In this document: piece by piece, positions 1 through 9,109 of the stretch
How the letters are laid out: each line of letters begins with the position of its first letter
How positions within the stretch are numbered: the stretch's first letter is position 1
The notes under the pieces: model-generated
What the model saw: the letters and a program-made list of their open reading frames with translations, nothing else
The model's database searches: none
What the model was told of the DNA's origin: nothing
Assembly: GCF_000022325.1 (NCBI RefSeq)
Contig: NC_012034.1
Span: 372,001-436,000, forward strand
Source: Caldicellulosiruptor bescii DSM 6725
GTDB taxonomy: Bacteria > Bacillota > Thermoanaerobacteria > Caldicellulosiruptorales > Caldicellulosiruptoraceae
Direction of reading: 5' to 3'
DNA: 64,000 nt
Program-made: the position numbers and the translations under genes

Positions 1-305
1 GAGTGAAAATGTATAAGATAAAATTTGCATAGAAATTCCAAGAAGATGTTTACAGAAAAAATAGCTTGAGTACAAAACAGCCTAAATAAGAAAATAAAGA
101 AGCAAATATATCAAAAATCAAGTGTGATGAAGAGATGAGGAAAAGATACTATTGTGTAAAGCAGCATGATATAACAGATTGTGCAGCAGCAAGCTTAGCA
201 ACAATTTGTTTGCAATATGGAAAAGAAGTATCGATAGCCAGAATAAGGCAGATGGCAGGGACAGACAGGTTTGGCACCACAGCATATGGAGTTGTAAAAG
301 CGGCA
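1..305 (+). repeat. 305-bp direct repeat, copy 1 (bacteriocin exporter 5' end)
   Basis: The first 305 bases match 6335-6639 at a constant offset of 6334, with only isolated differences (for example T/G at 125 and G/T at 267). The repeat covers the leader and the first ~57 codons of the exporter gene and may extend left of the window. The two copies bracket the whole bacteriocin locus in direct orientation, so recombination between them could delete or amplify it. Confidence 0.9.
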
Positions 306-2339
306 GAAAAGCTTGGATTTGAAGCAAAAGCAGTCAGGGCAGAAGCAAAAGAAGCAATATTTGAAAAAATACCACTTCCGTGTATAGCACATGTACTGAT
401 AGATGGCAAGCTATTTCATTATGTTGTAATACATGAAATAAGAAAAGAAAGGATAGTAATAGCAGACCCGGCAAAAGGAATAGTTAAGCTAAATCCAGAA
501 GAGTTTTTTAAGATATGGACAGGCATTTTGATACTTCTTGTACCAAATGAGAGGTTCAAGAAAGGAAAGCAAGAGGGAGTTTTGAAAAAGTTTTTCAAGT
601 TATTGAGACCACAGAAGGACTTGATATTGAATATTTTTGCAGTGTCAGTTGTATATACCTTGCTTGGGATAGCGGCAGCATTTTATTACAAGTTTTTGAT
701 GGATGATGTAATACCGAATCTTTTGAAGAATACACTTCACATTATAGCAGCAGGTGCGATACTGATTACAATATTCAAGGTGATATTAGGGGCATTCAGG
801 GTAAGGCTTTTGATACATTTAAGTCAAAGATTAGATATTAAGCTGATGCTGGGATATTATGAACATGTGATAGAGCTTCCGATGAGTTTTTTTGGTAGCA
901 GGAAGATAGGGGAGATAATATCGAGGTTTATGGACGCATCAAAGATAAGGGATGCAGTATCTGGTGCAACTTTGACGCTAATGATAGACAGCATAATGGC
1001 AGTGGCAGGCGCAAGTATTTTATACCTGCAAAATTCCACACTGTTTTTTATAGCGCTTGTGATGGTTTTGCTATACGCAGCAGTAGTGTTTGGATTTAAC
1101 AGGGTATTGAGGGAAGCGAACAGGCAGGAGATGGAAGACAATGCAATTTTGACATCGTATTTAGTAGAGTCACTGAATGGGATAGAAGTAGTAAAGGCAT
1201 TTAATATAGAAGAGGATGTAAATTTTAAGACAGAGAGCAAGTTTGTAAAGCTATTAAAAGATGTGTTTAAGGTAGCGAATTTAAACAATTTGCAGAGTAA
1301 TATAAGCAGCGCAATAGCAGCGGTAGGAGTTATGGTAATACTATGGGTTGGTGCACACAAAGTAATAAATGGGCAGATGAGCATAGGGGAGTTGTTTACG
1401 TTCAATGCACTGCTTGCATACTTTGTAGACCCGATAAAGAACTTGATAGGATTGCAGCCGATGTTGCAGACGGCGATAGTTGCAGCCGAAAGGCTGAGCG
1501 AAATTTTGGAACTTGAGAGTGAGTTTCAAGATGACGAAGAAAGGAAATTATCACCCAGTTTGAAGGGTGATATAGAGATAGAGGGTTTGAACTTCAGATA
1601 CGGTACAAGACAGCTTGTGCTGAGGGATATAAATCTTAAGATAAGAAGAGGAGAGAAGATAGCGATAGTAGGTGAGAGTGGTTCAGGTAAGACCACGTTA
1701 GCAAAATTGCTTTTAGGATTTTATGATTATGAAAGCGGAGAGATAAGAATAAATGGCTATAACTTAAAAGATATAAACAAGAAGCATTTGAGGGAGAAGA
1801 TAGCATATATATCTCAAGACATCTTTTTGTTCAGTGGTACGATATTTGAGAATTTGGTATTAGGCAACAGGAATATAAAAATGGAAGATATAATTGAAAT
1901 AAGCAGATTAACCACACTGGATGAGTTTGTATCAAAACTTCCTTTGAGATACAATACCATGATAGAAGAGAATGGAGCTAATTTGTCAGGCGGGCAGAAG
2001 CAGCTAATAGCAATAACCAGGGCACTTTTAAAAAATCCTGAGATAGTGATAATGGATGAAGCGACCAGTAATCTTGATTCTGTAACTGAGCAGGCGATAG
2101 GAAAGGTAATAGAGAAGGTATGTGAGGGGATAACCACTATAATAATAGCGCACAGGCTATCCACTATTTTGAAATGCGACAGGGTTGTGGTAATGCATGA
2201 AGGCAGGATAGTAGAGGTGGGAACGCATGAGGAGCTGATGAGAAAGAAAGGGTATTATTATAACCTGTGGAGAGAGCAGCTGATGGGACTTGAGCAAAAA
2301 GGGCTATGGGATTTGGTTGGGAGTGCAGCTGGAGGATGA
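135..2339 (+). CDS. Peptidase-containing ABC transporter (C39 bacteriocin exporter)
   Basis: A 734-residue half-transporter that should cut double-glycine leaders from peptides and export them across the cytoplasmic membrane. The order is typical of the PCAT family. A C39 cysteine peptidase covers residues 1-130, with catalytic Cys16 in TDCAAASLA, His near 97 in HYVVIHE and Asp in IADPAKG. A six-helix transmembrane domain spans about 160-440. The ATPase domain has Walker A GESGSGKTT, signature LSGGQKQ, Walker B IVIMDEATS and the H-loop in IIAHRLS. An upstream ATG at 128 hits a stop at once, so 135 is the start. It overlaps the HlyD-type gene by four bases, and two double-glycine peptides follow, which are the likely substrates. 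Function is confident by family; the exact cargo is inferred from neighbours. Confidence 0.95.
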   Translation: MRKRYYCVKQHDITDCAAASLATICLQYGKEVSIARIRQMAGTDRFGTTAYGVVKAAEKLGFEAKAVRAEAKEAIFEKIPLPCIAHVLIDGKLFHYVVIHEIRKERIVIADPAKGIVKLNPEEFFKIWTGILILLVPNERFKKGKQEGVLKKFFKLLRPQKDLILNIFAVSVVYTLLGIAAAFYYKFLMDDVIPNLLKNTLHIIAAGAILITIFKVILGAFRVRLLIHLSQRLDIKLMLGYYEHVIELPMSFFGSRKIGEIISRFMDASKIRDAVSGATLTLMIDSIMAVAGASILYLQNSTLFFIALVMVLLYAAVVFGFNRVLREANRQEMEDNAILTSYLVESLNGIEVVKAFNIEEDVNFKTESKFVKLLKDVFKVANLNNLQSNISSAIAAVGVMVILWVGAHKVINGQMSIGELFTFNALLAYFVDPIKNLIGLQPMLQTAIVAAERLSEILELESEFQDDEERKLSPSLKGDIEIEGLNFRYGTRQLVLRDINLKIRRGEKIAIVGESGSGKTTLAKLLLGFYDYESGEIRINGYNLKDINKKHLREKIAYISQDIFLFSGTIFENLVLGNRNIKMEDIIEISRLTTLDEFVSKLPLRYNTMIEENGANLSGGQKQLIAITRALLKNPEIVIMDEATSNLDSVTEQAIGKVIEKVCEGITTIIIAHRLSTILKCDRVVVMHEGRIVEVGTHEELMRKKGYYYNLWREQLMGLEQKGLWDLVGSAAGG

Positions 2340-3736
2340 GAGAAGTAATATATGATTTTAGTGAACTTAAGGAAAGCAAGCTTTTGTATGAATTAGAGAT
2401 TCCAAGGTATGGACTTTTTATTACATATATTTTGCTTGCCTTAGTGATAGGGCTTGTTTTGTGGAGTGTGGTAGGAAAAATTGATATAAATGTAAAGGTT
2501 CAAGGAATAGTAAGACCATTAGAAGATGAAGCAAAGGTTGTAAGTTATGTTGGAGGGAAGGTAAAAGAGGTTTTTGTAAAAGAAGGTGAATATGTAAAGA
2601 AAGGTGATATTTTATTTAAGATTGATGATGAGGAGTATGTAAAGAGGAGGGATTTTTTGAAACAGCAACTTAGCGAATATGAGAAAAGGATTGATGATTT
2701 GAAAGAATTGAGAAAAAGCATAGAAAAAGGCGAAAATCTTGGGAATAAAAATAATGCATACTATTTGAGGTACTTGAGCTATAGTTATGAGATAAACAAA
2801 TTAAAAAAAGCAGCAGAAGAAGCAAGAGTACAAAGAGAATACAGTATAATGGATTTTAAAAAGCAGATGGAGAGTTTGGATGAGAAGATTAAAAATATCG
2901 ATAAATTTGAAAGCACGTTAAAAGAAATAAAGGAAGTTGTAAGTAAAGGTGAGCAAGTTAAGCTAACAAAATACGACATAGGGTATTTGGAATTTATATT
3001 AAGTGAAATAGAAGTTTACAATCAGCAGGTGAAGACAAAATTGGATGGTAGTAATATACATAATGAGATTTTAATATTGAAAATAGATTCAAAGCTTGAT
3101 GAGCTGAGGCAGTCAAAAAGTGAGATAATTTTACAGAAACAGAAAATAGAAGGGCAGCTGAAACTGCTAAACATTTCAGGTGATGATACAAAAGAAGAAA
3201 TTGAAAAGTATAAGTTTGATGTACTACAGCAGATTGATAATGAGATTAATAATTTAAGCAGTGAAATAAAGAATTTGAAAATAAGTTTAGAAGAAACAGA
3301 GAGATTGATAGAGAGTTGTAGTATAAGAGCGGAAAAAGATGGTTATGTAGAATCCAGTGAAAATCTTCTCAAGGGAGCGGTGGTAAACAGCGGAGCTGAG
3401 ATTGGCAGGATAGTTGGTAGTGGGTCAAGAGGATTTAAGGTTATTGGATACATGCCAAATACAAAAGGTAGTAGCATAGAAATAGGGCAGAATGCAAGGG
3501 TGAAATTTGCGGGAGCAAGTAATTTGAATGTAGTGGAAGGGAAGGTTGTAAGGGTATCGCGGGATATAAAGGTAGCAACTCAAAACGGGCAAGGGTTTTA
3601 TGAGGTTGAGGTAGAAGCAAAGAAAGTTCCAAAAGGTATTAATTTGAGGGCAGGGCAAGCATGTGAGATGAGCATAGTGTCTAAGCAGAAACGTTTGATT
3701 GAATGGGTGTTAGAAAAGTTGGGATTGAGGTTATGA
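2336..3736 (+). CDS. HlyD-family secretion adaptor
   Basis: A periplasmic-adaptor-like protein that partners the C39 exporter. After a short cytoplasmic N-terminus there is one membrane helix at about residues 25-46. A biotinyl-lipoyl-like segment follows (VQGIVRPLEDEAKVVSYVGG and FVKEGEYVKKGDILFKID), then a long charged coiled coil at about 100-335, and then the second half of the lipoyl/beta-barrel region. The ATG at 2336 overlaps the exporter stop (ATGA), which implies translational coupling; an in-frame ATG at 2306 is also possible, since the GGAGG directly abuts 2336. Gram-positive bacteriocin systems commonly pair such an accessory protein with a C39 exporter. Its stop is followed by a hairpin and then the peptide genes. 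Confidence 0.9.
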   Translation: MREVIYDFSELKESKLLYELEIPRYGLFITYILLALVIGLVLWSVVGKIDINVKVQGIVRPLEDEAKVVSYVGGKVKEVFVKEGEYVKKGDILFKIDDEEYVKRRDFLKQQLSEYEKRIDDLKELRKSIEKGENLGNKNNAYYLRYLSYSYEINKLKKAAEEARVQREYSIMDFKKQMESLDEKIKNIDKFESTLKEIKEVVSKGEQVKLTKYDIGYLEFILSEIEVYNQQVKTKLDGSNIHNEILILKIDSKLDELRQSKSEIILQKQKIEGQLKLLNISGDDTKEEIEKYKFDVLQQIDNEINNLSSEIKNLKISLEETERLIESCSIRAEKDGYVESSENLLKGAVVNSGAEIGRIVGSGSRGFKVIGYMPNTKGSSIEIGQNARVKFAGASNLNVVEGKVVRVSRDIKVATQNGQGFYEVEVEAKKVPKGINLRAGQACEMSIVSKQKRLIEWVLEKLGLRL

Positions 3737-3746
3737 GGGTAGGCAA

Positions 3747-3775
3747 CAACCTCTTTTTGCGGCCGCAGGAGGTTG
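3747..3775 (+). other. Hairpin between exporter genes and peptide genes
   Basis: CAACCTC at 3747-3753 pairs perfectly with GAGGTTG at 3769-3775. The loop carries an 8-bp GC-only palindrome (GCGGCCGC, 3759-3766) that stands out in this AT-rich DNA. No T-run follows, so it looks more like an mRNA processing or stability element, or a weak attenuator, than a complete intrinsic terminator. Confidence 0.5.
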
Positions 3776-3830
3776 GGATATAGTAAAAATAGTAAAAATA
3801 AAATTATACAAAAAGGAGGTTCGAGATGTT

Positions 3831-4016
3831 ATGGGTGAAGAAGTTTTAAAAAGGTATAAGGCTTTAGTCAATGTTAATGAACTTTTGGAAATTAATGGTG
3901 GTAGTTTTTTATCTATATTTGCAAAAGGCTTAGAAATTATTGGTGTTGTGGAAGCAATATATGAATTTGGGAAAGGATTTATTGATGGATTTAAAGATGG
4001 TATAAAAGTAAAGTAA
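3831..4016 (+). CDS. Double-glycine leader peptide (bacteriocin-like), 61 aa
   Basis: A small precursor with a leader ending LLEINGG, the classic double-glycine site cut by C39 peptidases. The mature part would be about 37 residues starting SFLSIF, hydrophobic with GxxxG-like spacing (YEFGKGFIDGFKDG), as in membrane-active class II bacteriocins. A strong AAAAGGAGG sits 11 bases before the ATG; another ATG at 3826 is out of frame. Position next to the exporter and a second peptide supports export by that machinery. No cysteines are present, so it is not a lanthipeptide or a disulfide (pediocin-like) peptide. Antimicrobial activity is inferred; a signalling role is also possible. Confidence 0.75.
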   Translation: MGEEVLKRYKALVNVNELLEINGGSFLSIFAKGLEIIGVVEAIYEFGKGFIDGFKDGIKVK

Positions 4017-4049
4017 AAATTCTAATAATTGTTAAAGGGGGTGAAGAAG

Positions 4050-4271
4050 ATGAGTGGTAACATTCAATTAAGCAACGATGATTTACTAACAATAAATGGA
4101 GGAGAAATATTACACTGGGTCGGATATATTTTAGGTTATTGCGCTGGTGTTGTTACAAAATTTGCATTATCAGATCCAATTTACCCGCCAGAGAAGATGG
4201 ATTCAAACACTGTTTGGGGAAATGTAGTCAACTATGATACGTCTGTCCCCACTGTTACAATTAAGAAATAG
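4050..4271 (+). CDS. Second double-glycine leader peptide (bacteriocin-like), 73 aa
   Basis: The leader MSGNIQLSNDDLLTINGG has the same LxxINGG ending as the upstream peptide, with a mature part of ~55 residues. The N-terminal half of that part is hydrophobic (ILHWVGYILGYCAGVV) and the C-terminal half polar. I place the start at ATG 4050, six bases after AAAGGGGGTG; a TTG at 4029 is in frame but lies before this site. With the preceding gene it could form a two-peptide bacteriocin. A perfect hairpin follows. The role is inferred from leader type and context. Confidence 0.75.
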   Translation: MSGNIQLSNDDLLTINGGEILHWVGYILGYCAGVVTKFALSDPIYPPEKMDSNTVWGNVVNYDTSVPTVTIKK

Positions 4272-4291
4272 TTGACGTTAGTTTCATATTT

Positions 4292-4336
4292 GAGTAGAGG
4301 TTTCTATTTATAAAAATAGAAACCTCTACTCTTTGG
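4292..4336 (+). terminator. Hairpin terminator after bacteriocin peptides
   Basis: GAGTAGAGGTTTCTATTT pairs with its exact complement ending at 4331 around a short AT loop, followed by TTTGGTTT. This is a long stem with a short T-run, so a probable intrinsic terminator or 3' stabiliser separating the peptide genes from the CPBP gene. Confidence 0.7.
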
Positions 4337-4372
4337 TTTAAAATAACTGAATTAGACTGAGGAGAGATTTGG

Positions 4373-5161
4373 GTGAGTCAAAGTAGTCATACTATAAAAA
4401 GAAAGCAATGTTTAGTAAAGTGTATTGTGATTTATTTAATTTCAAGTGTGCTATGTTTGTTTTTTGTATATATATTTACAGATGAATGGAATTCAACCTT
4501 AAGCCAAATATTTAGCGATCTGGTAACTATAATTTTTGTGATAATTTTCTGTAGTAGTGAGTTGAAATATATGTTAAATTATTCAAATTCGAGATATATA
4601 CTTACATTTAGAAATATTGTATGTTTTATCGGCATTGGAATTACTTACAATTTAATAGTAGATACAGTAGATAAAATATTAAAATTATACAAATATATAC
4701 CTGACAGTAAGATCTACTTTGAGTTTATTAATGGTTTAAATTATAGCGGTATCAAATTTGGATTAATTGTTCTGGCAATTGGGATTGTTGGACCAATAAT
4801 TGAAGAGGTAATATTTAGAGGACTATTACTAGAAATTTTTATGAACAAATTAAATATTACAGTAGCAGTATTGTCAGATGCATTTGTTTTCGCAGTTTTC
4901 CACGGAAATTTATATCAAGGTTTTTACGCATTTACTTTTGGGATATTAGTTTGCTTTTTCTATTTGTGGACAAGAACAATTATTGTTCCAATTATTATAC
5001 ACATATCTGCTAATACTTTCACTTTATTTATGAAAAATATTTCTATTAATTCGAAGTTGGTATTTATACTATTTCTCGCAAGTTTAATTTTTTTCACAAA
5101 GACTATTTTTAACTTTTATAAGCTGAGGTCGTTGAATAAAAGAAATAACCATATAGAGTAA
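4373..5161 (+). CDS. CPBP-family intramembrane metalloprotease
   Basis: A 262-residue polytopic membrane protein with about seven hydrophobic segments and the CPBP (Abi/CAAX-protease-like) signature. The first motif is EEVIFRG near residue 140 and the second is the His motif FHGNLYQGFYAF near 176, the expected glutamate and histidine catalytic residues. Such proteins beside bacteriocin genes are often proposed as self-immunity or peptide-processing factors; that assignment here rests on context. The GTG start at 4373 follows GAGGAGA at a good distance. It is the last intact gene of the bacteriocin block before transposase debris. Confidence 0.85.
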   Translation: MSQSSHTIKRKQCLVKCIVIYLISSVLCLFFVYIFTDEWNSTLSQIFSDLVTIIFVIIFCSSELKYMLNYSNSRYILTFRNIVCFIGIGITYNLIVDTVDKILKLYKYIPDSKIYFEFINGLNYSGIKFGLIVLAIGIVGPIIEEVIFRGLLLEIFMNKLNITVAVLSDAFVFAVFHGNLYQGFYAFTFGILVCFFYLWTRTIIVPIIIHISANTFTLFMKNISINSKLVFILFLASLIFFTKTIFNFYKLRSLNKRNNHIE

Positions 5162-5185
5162 ACATAGTAACAAAAGAAAAAAGCC

Positions 5186-5238
5186 CCCCTTGTGTTATAA
5201 TTTTAATTTACGAGAAAACCACAACAAAACACAAGGGG
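5186..5238 (+). promoter_or_regulatory. Inverted repeat covering the transposase ribosome site
   Basis: CCCCTTGTGTT at 5186-5196 is exactly complementary to AACACAAGGGG at 5228-5238, whose AAGGGG is the only ribosome-site-like stretch before the transposase reading frame. Transcripts entering from outside would hide the site, an arrangement known in several insertion sequences that limits transposase synthesis from read-through. Confidence 0.5.
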
Positions 5239-5241
5239 ATA

Positions 5242-6010
5242 AAGAGTTTCAGAGAATTAGAATATCGAATAAGCCAAAACACAGAGTTTAAAAGGGCAAT
5301 ATGTATAGAAGAAAGTCCAAACTATTCATATTTTGCAAAGTTGTCAAGAAAAATAGAGGAAGAATACATGCAAGATATAAAGGACATAGTAATAGCTGGA
5401 ATAAAACTTGAGATGAGTATAGCAATAGTTGACTCTACTCCACTGAGAAGTGCTAAAATGATTCAGAATCGAAAATAGGTATACATATTACAATAGGATT
5501 TTTCAAGGGATACAAATTACATCTTTTGTGTACAGGTAAAGAAGAAGTAATACCCCTTTTTTGGTTTTAACAACAGCAAATAAACATGACTCAAGATAAG
5601 AAGAACTTTTGTATAGGGCATGGGGTTATAACGGTGAGATTGTATCAGCAGATGCAGGATACGATTGTGGCAGATGGTTTAATATAACAAATAAGTTAAA
5701 TATTAAATTTATTGCTGGGATAAACAAAAGTAACATGAAAGATAAAAACAATGTTAGCAATAGTTTTAGAAGCAAGAACATAAGATTCTTAGAAACTGAA
5801 GAGGGTAAAAAGCTGTACAAGCAGAGAACAAAGATCGAAAGGTTATTTAGCAATTTAAAAGGTGAATATAATCTTGAAAATGTGAGGCTCAAGGGGTTTA
5901 GAAATTATAAAAGGCACATTGATTGGATACTAATTACTTTTCTATTTGATCAACTTCTTAGAAAGTTAGAAGGTAAGAAGTTTTCTTTCTCTTATGACTG
6001 GAATCAATAA
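5242..6010 (+). pseudogene. IS4/IS5-type DDE transposase, frameshifted
   Basis: Conceptual translation gives a recognisable DDE transposase in pieces. An N-terminal part (KSFRELEYRISQNTEFKRA) leads to the first catalytic Asp in IVDSTPLRSAK and breaks near 5457, where one base appears missing from an A-run. It resumes as GIHITIGFFKGYKL, breaks again near 5570-5600, and continues as an intact 133-residue C-terminal part with the second Asp in VSADAGYD and the Glu in TKIERLFSNLKG. With two or more frame breaks it cannot make active enzyme. Assignment to the DDE_Tnp_1 group (IS4/IS5 superfamily) is by motif recollection. Confidence 0.8.
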
Positions 6011-6334
6011 CTTTTGTCTATTTCATGTATTATTGTTAATATTTTTTATTCAATAACCTATTATTAAAACTCAAAATAAAAAATTTTCAAAAGTTTTTAT
6101 GACAATTGAGAAGGTATTAAAACTCTAAGATTAAAGATAAAAAGTAATAAAAGAAGAGGACTAAAGAAGTTTAAGTTAAGCCATATATATCTTGTTTTAT
6201 TTATAAACATAGTAAGATAAACAATTTTCAAACTTATCATTTTAAAAACTCAAGAAAATTTAAGCTATTTAAAGAAAAGTATATTCTGAGCTCAAAATTT
6301 AGTTGAAAATGGGCTAAAAAAAACGGGATTGACA
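6011..6334. other. Gene-free AT-rich spacer
   Basis: About 320 bases between the dead transposase and the second copy of the exporter leader. No open frame, hairpin of note or promoter pair was recognised. The right end of the insertion sequence probably lies in the first ~100 bases, but no terminal repeat was found. Confidence 0.4.
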
Positions 6335-6639
6335 GAGTGAAAATGTATAAGATAAAATTTGCATAGAAATTCCAAGAAGATGTTTACAGAAAAAATAGCT
6401 TGAGTACAAAACAGCCTAAATAAGAAAATAAAGAAGCAAATATATCAAAAATCAAGTGGGATGAAGAGATGAGGAAAAGATACTATTGTGTAAAGCAGCA
6501 TGATATAACAGATTGTGCAGCAGCAAGCTTAGCAACAATTTGTTTGCAATATGGAAAAGAAGTATCGATAGCCAGAATAAGGCAGATGGCAGGTACAGAC
6601 AGGTTTGGCACCACAGCATATGGAGTTGTAAAAGCGGCA
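6335..6639 (+). repeat. 305-bp direct repeat, copy 2
   Basis: Second copy of the sequence at 1-305, in the same orientation and without indels. Similarity stops abruptly after GTTGTAAAAGCGGCA, where this copy runs into a different 72-bp repeat. Confidence 0.9.
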
Positions 6640-6681
6640 AAGGAGAGACTTGTCAAGAATTTTGTGTTTCCACATCAATAG
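6469..6681 (+). pseudogene. Truncated C39 exporter gene fragment
   Basis: The first ~57 residues equal those of the full exporter, including the catalytic Cys in TDCAAASLA. The frame then crosses a breakpoint at 6640 and ends after a short unrelated tail (KERLVKNFVFPHQ). The catalytic His/Asp, membrane and ATPase parts are absent, so no function is expected. It marks the edge of a duplication or deletion of the bacteriocin locus. Confidence 0.85.
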
Positions 6682-6716
6682 CGCATATTGTAGAGCTGTA
6701 ATATATTGTAACTGCA
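6645..6716 (+). repeat. 72-bp repeat, copy 1 (shared with 60121-60192)
   Basis: These 72 bases, from GAGACTTGTC to AACTGCA, are identical in sequence and length to 60121-60192, which form the 3' end of a gene 53 kb away. In both places an IS256-type element or remnant begins just downstream. Confidence 0.85.
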
Positions 6717-6729
6717 AATTTTTGGGTGT

Positions 6730-8269
6730 GTAAATAATTTTGTGTATTTAAGATAAGCCGTCCTTCTTGGTAAGTAATCATTCAAAATTTAATTGCCGAC
6801 TTTCTATTTTTTAGTATTACCATTTTAATATTTTTTATGCATAAGTTTTTAACTTCATGGAGAAAATTTAATACTGGGTTATATTATTCTTTCTTATTTG
6901 TTTTTTTAACTGCTTCTATAGAAGCAGTTAAAAAAAACGCGAACAAATGATTGCTTCTACTTTATATATTCTCTCAACCGCTCAGGATACATTATTAAAA
7001 GCTGGTTTAATATCATATCCCAGTTTCTGTATCTTTGCGTCCACTTTCTTACAACATTTTTAGTTGCAAGATAAAGCATCTTTTCTAAAGCTATATCATT
7101 TGGAAATACTGATTTTGACTTTGTAACTTTCCTAAACTGTCTGTGAACACCTTCTATAATGTTTGTTGTATAAATTATTCTTCTAATCTCTGGGGGAAAC
7201 TTAAAAAACGAGGTCAGCATTTCCCAGTTGCTTTCCCAGCTTCTAAATGCATAAGGATATTGTTTCCCCCATTTCTCTTTTATTTGACAAAAATTCTCAA
7301 ATGCCTCTTCTTCATTTGTTGCCTGGTATACTCTCTTGAAATCTTTTGAAAATTCTTTTATGTGTTTATACGAAACATACTTAAATGAATTTCTCAACTG
7401 GTGGATTATACATCTTTGAATATCACTCTTTGGAAACACTGCTTCTATTGCTTCTTTCAAACCAGTAAGACCATCAACACAAAACAGCAGGACTTCTTCT
7501 ACTCCTCTTGTCTTTAAATCATTCAATCGACCTTGCCAGAATTTAGAACTTTCACTTTCTCCTATCCATATTCCTAAAACATCCTTATATCCCTCAATGT
7601 TAATCCCTAAAACAACATAGGTAGCTTTATTCACAATTTTACCCTCATCTTTTATCTTGTAGTGGATCGCGTCCATGAAAATAAACGGATATATCTTTTC
7701 CAATGGTCTATTTTGCCATTCTCTTATTCTATGGTACTATTTTTTCTGTAATTTTGCTTACCATCTCAGCAGATACTTCAATACCATAGATATCTTTTAT
7801 TTGTTCATGAATATCTCTTGTTGTCATCCCTCTGGAATATAAAGCTATTATTTTATCTTCAATTTCAGAGATATCTCTTTTATATTTGGGAATTATCTTA
7901 GGTTCAAATTCACCTTCTCTGTCTCTTGGAATATCAATTTCCATCTCTCCAAATTTTGTTTTTACGGTTTTCTGAGTATATCCGTTTCGAGAGTTAGTAG
8001 TTTGTTTGTTTTTAATATCATATTTTTCATAACCCAGAGTTTCTTCAATTTCTGCTTCTAAAAAGCTTTGAAGTACATCTTTGAACAGGTCTTTTAAACT
8101 TTCGTAAATATCACTTACACTCTGAATATTATTTTTTCTTATAAACTCTAAGAGCTGCTCTTTTGTTAAAACATTCTCCATAACAAAAAACCTCCTTCTT
8201 GGATATTTTTGTTTATATTGTGATTCTTACCAAGAAGGAGGTTCTTATACTTTACACAAAATTATTTAT
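6730..8269 (-). mobile_element. IS256-type insertion sequence
   Basis: A complete-looking element with its transposase on the minus strand. The left end (AAATAATTTTGTGTA, from about 6731) is the inverse of the right end (TACACAAAATTATTT, up to about 8268). A second matching block, CCTTCTTGGTAAG, lies just inside each end in inverted orientation. No clear target duplication is visible, and the transposase is frameshifted, so it can probably move only in trans. Confidence 0.8.
6957..8181 (-). pseudogene. IS256-family (mutator-type) transposase, single frameshift
   Basis: Reading the minus strand from 8181, a 150-residue N-terminal part (MENVLTKEQLLEFIRK to VSKITEKIVP) stops near 7729. The frame one base over continues with IREWQNRPLEKIYPF and runs to 6957. 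Together they equal a normal ~400-residue IS256 transposase. The catalytic triad is present: Asp in PFIFMDAIH, Asp in LLFCVDGLTG and Glu in TNIIEGVHRQF. One missing or extra base near 7725 is the only defect seen, so the disruption is recent or a sequencing error. Confidence 0.85.
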
Positions 8270-8860
8270 AGTCTCGTTCTGAATGCCCACCTTTCACTTT
8301 TATCAAGCATGTATTTTACCTTTTCTCTGTCTTCAAACTTCTTGAAATATTCTATTAGAACCTCCTGACGTCTATCTTTTCTTTCAAAATATTTATTATC
8401 TTATCATTTAAAGGAGCTACGATTATGCATTGATATTTTATCCAGCCACAGCATGCCATTTAAATTCATCTATGCATATCATATGATTTCTAGTAACTCA
8501 TTTTTACTTCTCCTAAACTAACTTTGTCAAACAATCTTATCGATATTGAATATTAATCACTAGCTTTTCAACATCTGTCAGGCTTACTATATTTCCTGAT
8601 TGACTTGTTCTCCATGCTGCTAATCTATTTGTCCTTCTTTAATATTTGGGTAAAAAATCTACTTGTTTATAAAATCTCTTCTTACAAACTTTACAAATAT
8701 ATCTGCATTCTTTTTAATACGATTTAATACAATCTAAGTTTTCTTATTCAATATCGGTATTTCTTTAACTCTTTAAACTCTGTAGTTGTGAACTTTTGAA
8801 GTCTGGACTTTGCAATTAAAGCAGATATGAAATTTTGTATCAATTTTAAGTGAATTTCTA
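8270..8860 (-). pseudogene. ISL3-like transposase remnant
   Basis: Minus-strand translation in shifting frames gives fragments typical of ISL3-family transposases: CIDEFKWHA near 8480-8455 (first catalytic Asp region), RQEVLIEYFKKFEDREKVKY near 8370-8310, and a worn zinc-finger-like stretch near 8700. Stops and frame changes are frequent. The remaining DNA to ~9060 shows nothing I recognise. The IS256-type element inserted against the 5'-proximal coding part of this remnant. Confidence 0.6.
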
Positions 8861-9109
8861 CGTCGGTTGTAATTTACAGTATGTTCTCAATAATTACATC
8901 TTCAGGCTTTGAGAGTTTGGTAATATAATTACTGTTGAACACTTATTCAAGATACCTTCTTTTCTTTGATATTTTTTGTTCTTTTATCGATTATATTGTA
9001 CCAGGTATTCAGAACAAGTGCTCTTTTTTTGTTTAACCACATCAACACTTATTTAGAGATTTTTATTTTATAAATTGTAATGACTAAGGCTGTAGAGAAA
9101 CTATGTAGC

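Noticed and set aside
857-1405. Long open frame on the minus strand inside the exporter gene
   Set aside because: It is antisense to a clearly conserved ABC transporter, has no ribosome site and its composition is just the mirror of the sense codons.
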